From Brevundimonas sp. (GTDB lineage: Bacteria > Pseudomonadota > Alphaproteobacteria > Caulobacterales > Caulobacteraceae): DNA of 64,000 bases. The notes beneath the pieces are model-generated. The model worked only from the letters and a program-made list of their open reading frames with translations. It was not told the DNA's origin and did no database searches. Positions 25,640 through 35,174 of this stretch are shown here, one piece after another (within the stretch, counting starts at the first letter, position 1; each line of letters begins with the position of its first letter). The translations under genes and the position numbers were made by a program. The stretch is taken from the NCBI RefSeq assembly GCF_029945885.1, contig NZ_JAQSDK010000037.1, positions 186,001-250,000 on the forward strand. Direction: 5' to 3'.

Positions 25640-28159
25640 CTAGTAGCGCAGGCTGAGGTTGAGGCCGTACATCCGCGGCGCGCCGGCGATGAAGGTCGGC
25701 AGGCCCAGGCCGTCCCCGGTATTGCCGGCGTCCTTGAAATAGGTCTCGTCGGTCAGGTTGTCGGCGAAGGCCTCGACCGCCCAGTTCTGGCTGCCCGGCG
25801 CATAGCGGACCCGCAGGTTCAGCAGGCCGTAGGCCTCCTGCACCTCGTCCACCGCGGCGTCGGCGACGAAATTTCGGGTCTGCAGATCGGTGCGGTCGTT
25901 GTTGTCATCGAAGAAGACCTCCGACTGCCAGGTGTAGGTCGGCTGGATCTCGAAGGCCCCGCCGCCCACCGGGATGGTCCAGACCAGGCCGACCGAGGCC
26001 CGGTTGTCGGGCGACAGCCGGAAATGGTTGCCCTCATAGATGCCGGCCTTGAAGCGCGAGTGGTTGTAGCCATAGGTGCCGAACAGCTCGAACCAGTCAT
26101 TGACCGACCAGTTGGCCTGGCCCTCGAAGCCGTAGGACTCGGCCTTGCCGGCATTGGTGGTGACGAAGACCGTGCCCTGCTGCACCGTGGTCTGGAAATT
26201 CTCGTAGGTATAGGCATAGACCGCGCCGTCCAGCCGCAGGCGGCGATCCAGCAGGGCCGCCTTGGCCCCGACCTCATAGCTGTCGACCTGTTCGGCATCG
26301 ACCTCGGTGAAGCGCGGCGCGGCGAACGGGGCGGCGGGGGCACTGGCGGCCAGCACCTTGGGCCGGCGACCGCGGGCATAGTTGGCATAGACGCTGGCGT
26401 CGTCCGACAGCGCATAGCGGGCCGTGGCCCGCCAGGTGAAGCCGTCGTCCTCAAGGTCCCGCGTGACCGTCGATCCGTTCCCGGCCGTCGGCTGGAAGGT
26501 CAGGCCGAACAGGGGGAAGGCGGCGGTCACCGGGGCATTGGCCGCCCCCGGCGTGGCCAGGGCGGTCAGATAGGCCAGCTGCCCCGCCGGCGGGATGGCC
26601 CCCAGCGCCAGCAGCGAGCCCAGCACCGAACGACCGTTGTCGATACTGGCCGCATAGCCGGACGTCTTGTCGTCGTGGGTATAGCGGACGCCCGCGGCCA
26701 GCTCGAGCCGGTCGGTGACCCGGAAGGTCACATCCCCGAACAGGTCAAAGGATTCCAGCTCGCTGGCGTTGGTCGCGGTCTCGATGTGGCTGGGCTTCAG
26801 ATTGGCGGCGATCCCCGGGATGAACGGGGCGGGCACGCCGAACCCGGCCAGCAGCGGATACAGCAGGGCCGGACTGCCGTAGGCGGCCAGCGGCAGGGTG
26901 GTGTTCAGGCTCGCGGGCGACCCGTCCAGATAGCCGGCGAACTGGGCCAGGGCGACGCGCTCGTCGAACTCGACCGGAACCCGCTGCGCCCCCTCTTCCC
27001 TGAAATACCCCGCCCCGACGAAGGCCGAGACCCGGCCGCCGCTGTCATAGTTGAGGCGGAGCTCCTGGCTCCACTGTTCGCCCTCGGCGTCCTCGGCCGC
27101 GGTCAGCAGCGGCAGCGAAATCCCGTCGGCGTCGAAGGTCTCATACGAGTCAAACCGCCGCCAGGCCGTGGTCGCGTTCAGCGTCAGGCTGTCCGACAGA
27201 TCATACCGCACCAGGCCGGTCACCCCATAGACCTCACGGTCCAGGCCCAGGCTCTTGCCGCCGTCGAAATTCCCGCCCGGCGTCAGGGCCGCCCCGGTCC
27301 AGGGCTCCGACGTCCCCAGCACCGCCCCGGTCGTCGCGTCCTGCGGCAGATAGGCCCGCGACTTGAACGAGGTGCCGGCGCTGGCGTCGGCCTGGTAGTT
27401 GCCGATGATGTCGATGCGCAGGGCGTCGTTCGGTTCGAACGCCCCCGACAGCCGGTAGGCCCGGGTGTCGACGCTGTCATGGTCCGGCCCGCCGGTCAGA
27501 TTGTCGACATAGCCGTCGCGCGTCTTCATCCGCGTGGCGAAGCGGATCGCCGCGCCGTCGCCGATCGGGGCGTTCAGCATCAGCTCGACCATCCGGTAGT
27601 CCTCGCTGCCGAACCCGGCCCGGGCCGCGGCGTCCAGCCCGTCGATGTCGGCGCGGTTCTGGATGATGTTGACCGCCCCGATCAGGGCCCCGCGTCCGTA
27701 CAGGGTCGACTGCGGCCCCTTGGCCACCTCGACCCGCTCGATGTCGAACAGCTCGACGAACGAGCCGCGCGATTTCGAGATCGACACCCCGTCCTGGAAC
27801 ACCGACACCCGCGGCTCCACCGTCGAGTCACCCGAGTCCGAGGTGATGCCGCGCATCACAAAGCCCGGATTGTTCGGCGACTGGTTCTGCACCAGGAAGC
27901 CGGGCACGAAGGCCGACAGCTGTTCGAAATCCTGCACGCCCAGATCGGCCAGGAACGACCCGCTGTAGGCGGTCAGGGCGAACGGCACCTCGATCGGGTC
28001 CTGGGCGCGCAGCTGGGCCGTGACCACGATGTCGTCAACCGACGTCGCGGCCTGGGCGTCGCGGGCGTCCTGGGCCATCGCCCCCGTCGCGCCGGCACAG
28101 GCCGCCACCAGGGCGGTCGCGCCCAGAAGAGTCATCCGGAAATTGCGTCGGTCAGCCAT
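25640..28159 (-). CDS. TonB-dependent outer-membrane receptor
   Basis: An 839-residue outer-membrane receptor. The signal peptide ends near MAQDARDA. A TonB-box-like SVDDIVVTAQ follows, then the plug (PGFLVQNQSPNNPGFVMRGI; VEVAKGPQSTLYGRGALIGA), and then a beta-barrel ending YGLNLSLRY with the terminal aromatic residue recognised by the assembly machinery. Its position directly upstream of phoD suggests uptake of a phosphate ester or another phosphorus source, but the ligand is inferred. ATG 28159 is chosen; an in-frame ATG at 28171 exists. Confidence 0.93.
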   Translation of the reverse strand: MADRRNFRMTLLGATALVAACAGATGAMAQDARDAQAATSVDDIVVTAQLRAQDPIEVPFALTAYSGSFLADLGVQDFEQLSAFVPGFLVQNQSPNNPGFVMRGITSDSGDSTVEPRVSVFQDGVSISKSRGSFVELFDIERVEVAKGPQSTLYGRGALIGAVNIIQNRADIDGLDAAARAGFGSEDYRMVELMLNAPIGDGAAIRFATRMKTRDGYVDNLTGGPDHDSVDTRAYRLSGAFEPNDALRIDIIGNYQADASAGTSFKSRAYLPQDATTGAVLGTSEPWTGAALTPGGNFDGGKSLGLDREVYGVTGLVRYDLSDSLTLNATTAWRRFDSYETFDADGISLPLLTAAEDAEGEQWSQELRLNYDSGGRVSAFVGAGYFREEGAQRVPVEFDERVALAQFAGYLDGSPASLNTTLPLAAYGSPALLYPLLAGFGVPAPFIPGIAANLKPSHIETATNASELESFDLFGDVTFRVTDRLELAAGVRYTHDDKTSGYAASIDNGRSVLGSLLALGAIPPAGQLAYLTALATPGAANAPVTAAFPLFGLTFQPTAGNGSTVTRDLEDDGFTWRATARYALSDDASVYANYARGRRPKVLAASAPAAPFAAPRFTEVDAEQVDSYEVGAKAALLDRRLRLDGAVYAYTYENFQTTVQQGTVFVTTNAGKAESYGFEGQANWSVNDWFELFGTYGYNHSRFKAGIYEGNHFRLSPDNRASVGLVWTIPVGGGAFEIQPTYTWQSEVFFDDNNDRTDLQTRNFVADAAVDEVQEAYGLLNLRVRYAPGSQNWAVEAFADNLTDETYFKDAGNTGDGLGLPTFIAGAPRMYGLNLSLRY

Positions 28160-28456
28160 GATATCCCCCACTCCACTGTAGAGGCCGGACCTAGCGTCGC
28201 CGTATGCCGCTACAGCGACACTCCGACGACCCCCGGATGAACTTCCGTTTCCGCTTCAATGACATTTGGTCAGGGTACGTCCAGGCCGCGTCGGGTCGAC
28301 AAGGCGGAGCCTTGTGACCGCGGCCCAACAGGAATGCCCCCCCGGCCAGTCGTCTTGACGGCCGCGCCGGCCGGGGTCTGAATATCCCGGCCAACCGCCG
28401 CCGAACCCGCCCCGCGCTCAAGCCGCGAGCGACCGCGCCCCAAGGAGAGACCCCCG

Positions 28457-28804
28457 ATGCCCTTCCTCGACATCACCGTCATCCCCGTGCCCACGGCCAA
28501 CCGGGACGCGTATCTGGACCATTCCCGCGCCTCGACGATCGTCTTCAAGGACCATGGCGCGACCCGCGTCACCGAGACCTGGGGCGAGGACATCCCCGAC
28601 GGCAAGCTCACCGACTTCAACAAGGCGGTCCAGCTCCAGCCCGGCGAAACCGTCGCCGTCGGCTGGATCACCTGGCCCGACAAGGCCACCCGCGACGCCG
28701 GCTGGGAAAAGGTGATGGCCGACCCCCGCCTGTCCTCAACCGAGATGCCGTTCGACGGCAAACGCATGATCTACGGCGGCTTCGAGGTGCTGATCGACGG
28801 CTGA
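28457..28804 (+). CDS. DUF1428 (YbaA-like) protein
   Basis: A 115-residue cytoplasmic protein of the DUF1428 family, which has a dimeric alpha-beta barrel-like fold and no known activity. Family segments include PVPTANRDAYLDHS, GATRVTETWGEDIPDGKLTDF, WITWPDKATRDAGWEKVMADPR and the end MPFDGKRMIYGGFEVL. A purine-rich AAGGAG site lies about ten bases before the ATG. It is followed by a double-hairpin repeat and the start of an accessory region. Confidence 0.9.
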   Translation: MPFLDITVIPVPTANRDAYLDHSRASTIVFKDHGATRVTETWGEDIPDGKLTDFNKAVQLQPGETVAVGWITWPDKATRDAGWEKVMADPRLSSTEMPFDGKRMIYGGFEVLIDG

Positions 28805-28812
28805 CAGCGCTT

Positions 28813-28910
28813 CCTTCTCCCCTTGAGGGAGAAGGGTCACGAGACGGCAACCGTCCCCGTCTCCTCCCCATCTCCGATGGGGAGGGGGACCGCGCAGCGG
28901 TGGAGGGGAA
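28813..28910. repeat. Double-hairpin intergenic repeat, copy 2
   Basis: The layout matches the element at 12118-12242. Hairpin one is CCTTCTCCC at 28813-28821 with GGGAGAAGG at 28827-28835. Hairpin two is CCTCCCCATC at 28863-28872 with GATGGGGAGG at 28876-28885. CGCGCAGCGGTGGAGGG follows. Stem bases differ from copy 1, but pairing is kept. Confidence 0.7.
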
Positions 28911-29058
28911 GGTCCTGGCGCGCTCGCCCGGTGTGCACCGGCATGACCGGAGGGCCGGGCGCGTTCGGCTCCTGACTCACGGCGGACCTTGGGACAGTCC
29001 GCGTTTCGGCATCAAGGGGGCGGGCTCACCGGGTCGCCCGAAAGCAGACACGCCTGGA

Positions 29059-29082
29059 GTCCGCTATGGGGGGTTAGCGGAC
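29059..29082. repeat. GTCCGCT/AGCGGAC short inverted repeat, copy 1
   Basis: GTCCGCT at 29059-29065 and AGCGGAC at 29076-29082 form a seven-base inverted repeat around ATGGGGGGTT. It is one of at least four related copies between 29.0 and 31.0 kb and is non-coding. Confidence 0.65.
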
Positions 29083-29105
29083 GTAGCCGATACCAGATGG
29101 ACTGC

Positions 29106-29384
29106 TTAATCCGGCGGTCCGCTGTGGCGATACGCGATGACAAGAAAGCCCACGACAATGACTGGAAGCAGGGCGTAACCCACCAGTCCAAGCAACGGAA
29201 ACACCAAACCTGCCAGCCCCGCCATCGAGTTCGCTTTGATTAGCCAACCACATCCGTAGGGAAGGCCAAGCAAAGCCGCCACGACCCCCAGAAGGAGCGC
29301 GAGGCCCTCAAGCGTGGACGGATAATAGCTAAAGCTGCCGAAGTAGCGTCTGAACCAGATTGAACGGCCTGATTTGTTTTTCAT
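29106..29384 (-). CDS. Small membrane protein, unknown
   Basis: A 92-residue protein with an N-terminal basic stretch (KNKSGRSIWFRRYFG) and two or three hydrophobic segments, LEGLALLLGVVAALLGLPYG, AGLAGLVFPLLGLVGYALL and VIVVGFLVIAY, ending GPPD. The ATG at 29384 is chosen; the frame is open to 29429. Base composition is lower in GC than the neighbouring core genes, and the gene is bracketed by GTCCGC repeats. This suggests an accessory segment. No family recognised. Confidence 0.55.
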   Translation of the reverse strand: MKNKSGRSIWFRRYFGSFSYYPSTLEGLALLLGVVAALLGLPYGCGWLIKANSMAGLAGLVFPLLGLVGYALLPVIVVGFLVIAYRHSGPPD

Positions 29385-29440
29385 AATTTCGCTAACCGGT
29401 GGCATCGGCCACCATCTGCAGCTTCTCACTGACCCTTAAG

Positions 29441-29489
29441 GTCCGCAATGGGTCGGGAGCCGACCTTCGCCTGAGGGGCTTTAGCGGAC
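29441..29489. repeat. GTCCGC/AGCGGAC repeat, copy 2 (diverged)
   Basis: GTCCGCAATGGGTCGGGAGC at 29441-29460 is nearly the same as the copy at 30421. A distal AGCGGAC lies at 29483-29489. The spacing is longer than in the other copies, as if two repeats had partly merged. Confidence 0.55.
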
Positions 29490-29587
29490 GTTGGCTGATA
29501 GCGAGACAGCCGCTACTGTTTGCCGAACTTGGGCGGCATGGAAGCGTATGCTGCCGAAGCCCCGAACGGGTTGGACCGAGGAAGTTC

Positions 29588-30415
29588 ATGACGTTTCAGC
29601 CCTTTGGCTATCCGTTCGACATAAGGTCCTCCCTGCCACCTTCTGAGCTGAAAAAATTGATCCGCTCCCGGAGCAAGGATTGGTTCGATATGAAGGACGG
29701 CGCGAGAGGCTGGGTGGTCGGCCCTGTCGTCTGCTTATGGTTCAGCGCATTTGATCGGCATGGCCCGATGCTACTCGGCTGGATTTCCCGGAGCACTTGG
29801 GGGACCCGCATCGCGGGGCGGGCAGGGTCAGACCTGAATGGCGTGTTGCTGCTGGTGGCACTGACGCCGTTCATGGTCTTCTGCCTGTCCATGATGCCCT
29901 TAACTGGCGGCGTTGCGTTCGTTGCGGGGTTTTGGGTCCTCATTTGCGTGATTGTTTTGTGGGCAAAGCACGTGCTCCGCCGTGAAGCGGAACCCCTCGT
30001 CCGTTTTCTCAAAGAGGTCGCAACGAAATCGGACCAGTCTCGCCGAGCGCAACCAGCCGCAGCAGCCGACTTCTCAGGATTGGTCCTTACGGTAAACGGT
30101 GAAGATCATGCGGGCGGCGTAACGCCGGACGTCATTCACGAAGCCCTGCTTGGGATTGGCCCGGACGGGTTCGCCGTGCTGGCATCGGCTCCCGAAACCT
30201 ACCTACAGACCGCATGGGAGGATGGGGGCTTCATCATTGAAATGCGCGATGGAGATGAAGGTCTTCACTTCCGCGCAGCGAGGTCCGAACGACCGGTCGA
30301 ACCCAAGGACCGGTCACGTCTGACATTCACCTTCGAAGAGGTTCTGGCGGTGTTCACCACCTATGCCTCCGGGACGCCCATGCCAGCGTCGGTCGCGTGG
30401 GAAACAATGCGATAG
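29588..30415 (+). CDS. Membrane-anchored protein of the accessory region, unknown
   Basis: A 275-residue protein. The first 75 residues are soluble, with SSELKK-like charged helices. Two hydrophobic segments follow at about 95-130 (LLLVALTPFMVFCLSMMPL and VAFVAGFWVLICVIVLW), then a soluble C-terminal domain of about 120 residues beginning near LVLTVNGEDHAGG and ending AVFTTYASGTPMP. No family was recognised. The ATG at 29588 follows a weak purine stretch. Lower GC and flanking GTCCGCT repeats on both sides suggest acquisition or rapid evolution. Confidence 0.65.
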   Translation: MTFQPFGYPFDIRSSLPPSELKKLIRSRSKDWFDMKDGARGWVVGPVVCLWFSAFDRHGPMLLGWISRSTWGTRIAGRAGSDLNGVLLLVALTPFMVFCLSMMPLTGGVAFVAGFWVLICVIVLWAKHVLRREAEPLVRFLKEVATKSDQSRRAQPAAAADFSGLVLTVNGEDHAGGVTPDVIHEALLGIGPDGFAVLASAPETYLQTAWEDGGFIIEMRDGDEGLHFRAARSERPVEPKDRSRLTFTFEEVLAVFTTYASGTPMPASVAWETMR

Positions 30416-30420
30416 CAAAG

Positions 30421-30444
30421 GTCCGCTATGGGTCGGGAGCGGAC
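30421..30444. repeat. GTCCGCT/AGCGGAC short inverted repeat, copy 3
   Basis: GTCCGCT at 30421-30427 and AGCGGAC at 30438-30444 enclose ATGGGTCGGG. This is the cleanest copy of the family, starting five bases after the stop of the 29588-30415 gene. Confidence 0.7.
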
Positions 30445-30458
30445 GGTCGCTTGGGGGG

Positions 30459-30869
30459 TCAGTGTTCGTAGCAGAAGGACGGGCCGAGCCGCTCAGCCGA
30501 GATCGTTCGGTGCACCGTCACCTCTGAACGCCACAAGCCCATGTGGCCCGCGCCGCCAAGAGGGTAGTTCGTCCGGTGACCGACGAAGGTCACCAAGATC
30601 GGCTGCACCACATGGCAGTCTCGATCTTCGGTGCTCTCTTCCAGAAGTTCTTCCAGACGCGACTGGTCAACGGGCCAGCCCAGCCAGTCCGTCTTTTCAT
30701 AAGGTGGACGGTGCGCAGGTATTTCGGTTGCACCTTCGACAAAGGTCGAGCCTTCGAACTCGTAGAGCCAGACACCTGAAAACTGCCGAGTGGAGCCATC
30801 AAAGCGGGGGGCCGCGCACGACGAAAGTGTCAGGCAAAGCGCGATCAAGCTGATCCATCGGATGGCCAT
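30459..30869 (-). CDS. Lipoprotein of the accessory region, unknown
   Basis: A 136-residue predicted lipoprotein. The signal MAIRWISLIALCLTLSSC ends in a lipobox. The mature part begins with a short FSGVWLYEFEGSTFVEG segment resembling the first strands of small beta-barrel lipoproteins, and contains PPYEKTDWLGWPVD and two further cysteines (DRDCHVV, SFCYEH). No family recognised. It lies between two GTCCGCT repeats, and ATG 30869 is chosen because it opens the signal. Confidence 0.65.
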   Translation of the reverse strand: MAIRWISLIALCLTLSSCAAPRFDGSTRQFSGVWLYEFEGSTFVEGATEIPAHRPPYEKTDWLGWPVDQSRLEELLEESTEDRDCHVVQPILVTFVGHRTNYPLGGAGHMGLWRSEVTVHRTISAERLGPSFCYEH

Positions 30870-30894
30870 GATTGATCTAACCACGTTTCTGGAT

Positions 30895-31018
30895 GTCCGC
30901 TAAGGGTCGGAAGCGGCCAAAGGCATCGAACCGGAAAGCGGACCTTCCCAGGCTCAGACGGCATGGCTGACTGTCGTGTTTCCGGCGCTCAGTGAATGAC
31001 CGCTTATGGCGCGGAACG
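30895..31018. repeat. Cluster of GTCCGCT/AGCGGAC repeat copies
   Basis: GTCCGCT at 30895-30901 is followed by an imperfect AGCGGCC, then AGCGGAC at 30937-30943. A related GACCGCTTATGG begins near 30995 and ends with CGGAC by 31018. The stretch 30870-31174 has no credible gene; a minus-strand frame through it appears to be produced by the repeats. Confidence 0.5.
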
Positions 31019-31174
31019 GACACGGCCCAGCCTGTCCCCGGCCTGCCGGCTACTGGTGCCCGGGAGCCGGGGCAAAGGCCGATCGCCTTACGCGCAGCCA
31101 CCCGTTCCCTGGATGCGGGCCCGCCTTCCCTGTCGCCAAAGCGCACGTCGCGATGTCTGACCGCCGTCGCCCGG

Positions 31175-31690
31175 TCAGTCGGTATTGCCGGGCGACGCCG
31201 GCAGATCGGCCAGGGTCGCCAACTCATCGTAGATCGCGTCGGCCGTGCGGCTCCCGGCGTTTCGCCACGTCGTTGCGGTCGTCGGGTTCACCAGAGCGCC
31301 GTCATGCGTGAGCACAAGCACGTTCGGCGAGCCCGGCAATTCCGGAACCCCGAAGCGGCGCGCGACCCCCACATTGGGTCTGTCCGGGCCCGGCATCCCG
31401 ATGTCCACATAGACCAGTTCGTATTGGCGTTCGATCAGGTCAACGAACCGGTCGGTGGCCAGCCAACCGGCGAGAACGCGGCTGTCGCTGCACCAGTTCG
31501 CCCCCATCACCAGTAAAACCCGTTTGCCCGACTGTCGGGCGCGCGCCAGCGCCGCGTCCACCTCGGCCGAGGCGGTGTCGCTCTCCTGATAGGGGCGGGC
31601 CTCTGGCCCGGGTGCCGGCGCAGGGGCCGGGACGGACGCGCAAGCCGTCACGGCCAGCACCGCCGCGACGATCAACAAGACCTGTTTCAC
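31175..31690 (-). CDS. Thioredoxin-fold lipoprotein with a CSDS active-site variant
   Basis: A 171-residue protein beginning with a GTG (complement 31688-31690) preceded by GGGGGAG. The N-terminus KQVLLIVAAVLAVTACAS is a lipoprotein signal, followed by an alanine/proline linker. The thioredoxin-like domain reads KRVLLVMGANWCSDSRVLAGWL. The usual second cysteine is serine, so it is monothiol and unlikely to be a normal disulfide reductase. FGVPELPGSPNVLVLTHDG is the cis-proline-side segment. It is likely periplasmic. Confidence 0.8.
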   Translation of the reverse strand: MKQVLLIVAAVLAVTACASVPAPAPAPGPEARPYQESDTASAEVDAALARARQSGKRVLLVMGANWCSDSRVLAGWLATDRFVDLIERQYELVYVDIGMPGPDRPNVGVARRFGVPELPGSPNVLVLTHDGALVNPTTATTWRNAGSRTADAIYDELATLADLPASPGNTD

Positions 31691-31724
31691 CTGGCAATCT
31701 CCCCCGGACGGTGTGGTCGGCGAC

Positions 31725-31757
31725 AAGCGTTCGCCCGATGCCCCGTGCCGAACGCTT
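31725..31757. repeat. 9-bp inverted repeat upstream of the thioredoxin-like gene
   Basis: AAGCGTTCG at 31725-31733 is exactly complementary to CGAACGCTT at 31749-31757, with 15 bases between. It lies 35-67 bases upstream of the GTG start. It could be an operator or the terminator of the helix-turn-helix gene that ends at 31943. The rest of 31691-31942 shows nothing recognisable. Confidence 0.45.
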
Positions 31758-31942
31758 CTTCGCCCCGGACTCCCTGGCGGGTCAAGCGGCCGCGCCCGCC
31801 GGACCCTCGATCCGCAGGGAAACGGCAGGCCGCATGTCTGACATCGGCGGCCATGCCGATGACCGCTGCCGGCGCAGGGTGCCCCCTGCGCCCGCCCCCG
31901 CGCCTTCGGCTCCAGCGCACCCCGGCTCGCCCCGCCCCCGGG

Positions 31943-32734
31943 TCAGCCCGGTGACTCCTCCCCTTCCCCCTCCGCCTCCCAGTCCCGCGGCGGCCATTCC
32001 CAGTCCCCGCCCCCCTCATCGTCCCCCGCCACCCCCCGGCACAGCCGCAGATGCTGGCGCACCATCCGCGGGTCGGGGGCCGGCGGCACCGGGTCCTGGG
32101 GGATCAACCGGCCTTCGGCGTCCCAGTAGCGGCTGGCCCAGCCGCCCTGGAGGCCCCGGGCATAGTCGGCCAGGGCCACCGCCGGGCCCAGCACCCGCGC
32201 CCGCCAGCGGAAGGCGAAGGCGCTGTAGACGGCCCGGGGCGGGCCCTCGTCGGTCAGCAGGTCCAGCGCCAGCTGGCCGGCGCGTTCGATGGCGATCTGA
32301 TCGATGTGGTCGGATATCTGCCGCAGCACCTCTTCCGCGTCCGCGTCCGCCTCCGGCGTGTCGGCCCCGGGCGTGAGCCCGCCGGCCTCGCCCCCGCCGG
32401 CCCGCCCCAGGGCCTCGGCGGCTCTCAGGATGGCGCTGGCCTCCAGGGCGCGGCCCTCGCCCAGCAGGGCGGCGGCATGGGCGACGGCGGCGTCCCGGGC
32501 CCGGGCCAGGTCGATCGGGGCCGTGGGGCCCTCTTCACAGGCGCGCTGAATGGCTTTGGCGTGGGCGGCGTGGGTCCAGCCGCAGCGGCTGGCGCGTTTG
32601 CGGATCGTATTGACCGACATATTCAGGCGCCGGCCGATCGACTCGGCGGTCTCCCCGCCCAGATAGGCGTCGCGCACGACCGCCCAGGTCTCGGCCGGGA
32701 AGTTTCTGCGGGTGCGAACCGTGTCCTGGGTCAT
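31943..32734 (-). CDS. Helix-turn-helix protein, long paralogue of the one at 49752
   Basis: A 263-residue protein of unknown function. Residues 10-60 form a predicted helix-turn-helix (PAETWAVVRDAYLGGETAES, then NMSVNTIRKRASRCGW). This matches the N-terminus of the 49752-50168 protein at most key positions, as does a following alanine-rich region (ALLGEGRALEASAILRAAEAL). A further 110 residues have no counterpart, ending in a very acidic, tryptophan-containing tail. The start at 32734 is chosen. A DNA block shared with the paralogue lies upstream at 32783-32800. It resembles small-terminase or recombinase-type helix-turn-helix proteins but is not assigned. Confidence 0.75.
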   Translation of the reverse strand: MTQDTVRTRRNFPAETWAVVRDAYLGGETAESIGRRLNMSVNTIRKRASRCGWTHAAHAKAIQRACEEGPTAPIDLARARDAAVAHAAALLGEGRALEASAILRAAEALGRAGGGEAGGLTPGADTPEADADAEEVLRQISDHIDQIAIERAGQLALDLLTDEGPPRAVYSAFAFRWRARVLGPAVALADYARGLQGGWASRYWDAEGRLIPQDPVPPAPDPRMVRQHLRLCRGVAGDDEGGGDWEWPPRDWEAEGEGEESPG

Positions 32735-32776
32735 GCGCGCAGGATGCCATCCGCCCACGTCGGCAACGGTCGCATC

Positions 32777-32826
32777 TGTCCCGGTCTGGCCCGGTTTGTC
32801 ACGCCGGGACCGGTACGATCCGGGAC
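32777..32826 (-). promoter_or_regulatory. Upstream block shared with the 49752 paralogue
   Basis: Read on the minus strand, GACAAACCGGGCCAGACC (32783-32800) differs by one inserted base from GACAAACCGGCCAGACC at 49628-49644 upstream of the paralogue. CCGGGACA follows at 32777-32784. Further CCGGGAC copies lie on the plus strand at 32804 and 32820. This is a candidate shared operator. Confidence 0.5.
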
Positions 32827-32875
32827 TCAGGCGGTACAGGGCGAGGGAGGACAATCCTCAACAGCGAGCGCCGGT

Positions 32876-33116
32876 CCTTGTCATCCCGGAAGCGCCGCAG
32901 GCGCTATCCGGGACGCGTCGAGACGCTCCCTGACCCTCCCGGACAGCCCGCAGGGCTGAGCCGGGAGCAGGGTGGCCGCCCGCACAACGCTGGAAATCAA
33001 AAGAACTGAGGGCCGCCCTGCCTGTCTCCCGGACACCCGCTGCGCGGCTTCCGGGAGAGGGGTGGGGGGACTGTCCCGTCCCGGCTCTCCGCTTCGCGTC
33101 GGCCGGGATGACAAGG
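32876..33116. repeat. Four-hairpin composite repeat element, copy 1
   Basis: Terminal inverted repeats CCTTGTCATCCCGG (32876-32889) and CCGGGATGACAAGG (33103-33116) bound a run of hairpins clamped by TCCCGGA/TCCGGGA. The inner stems vary but stay paired, for example AGCGCC with GGCGCT and AGCCC with GGGCT. It resembles clustered REP/BIME elements. It occupies most of the gap between the helix-turn-helix gene and rpoD. Confidence 0.8.
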
Positions 33117-33154
33117 GACCATCGCCCCAAGCCCTAAGCCCTACTCCCTACCGC

Positions 33155-35101
<1,947 letters not shown>

Positions 35102-35174
35102 TTAGTTCTGTCTCCGCGCCGGTCGGGGTGATCAATCCCGTCGGCAAAAATACAACGCGTCACGAGTTCGTTGG

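Noticed and set aside
25337..28240. 967-codon plus-strand open frame opposite the TonB receptor gene
   Set aside because: Its product is arginine/glycine/valine-rich with no domain, while the minus strand encodes a complete receptor with signal peptide and terminal aromatic residue.
30877..31227. 116-codon minus-strand frame ending in a FRPLADIQKRG-type peptide
   Set aside because: It spans the GTCCGCT/AGCGGAC repeats and overlaps the start of the thioredoxin-like gene region; the peptide appears to be generated by the repeat.
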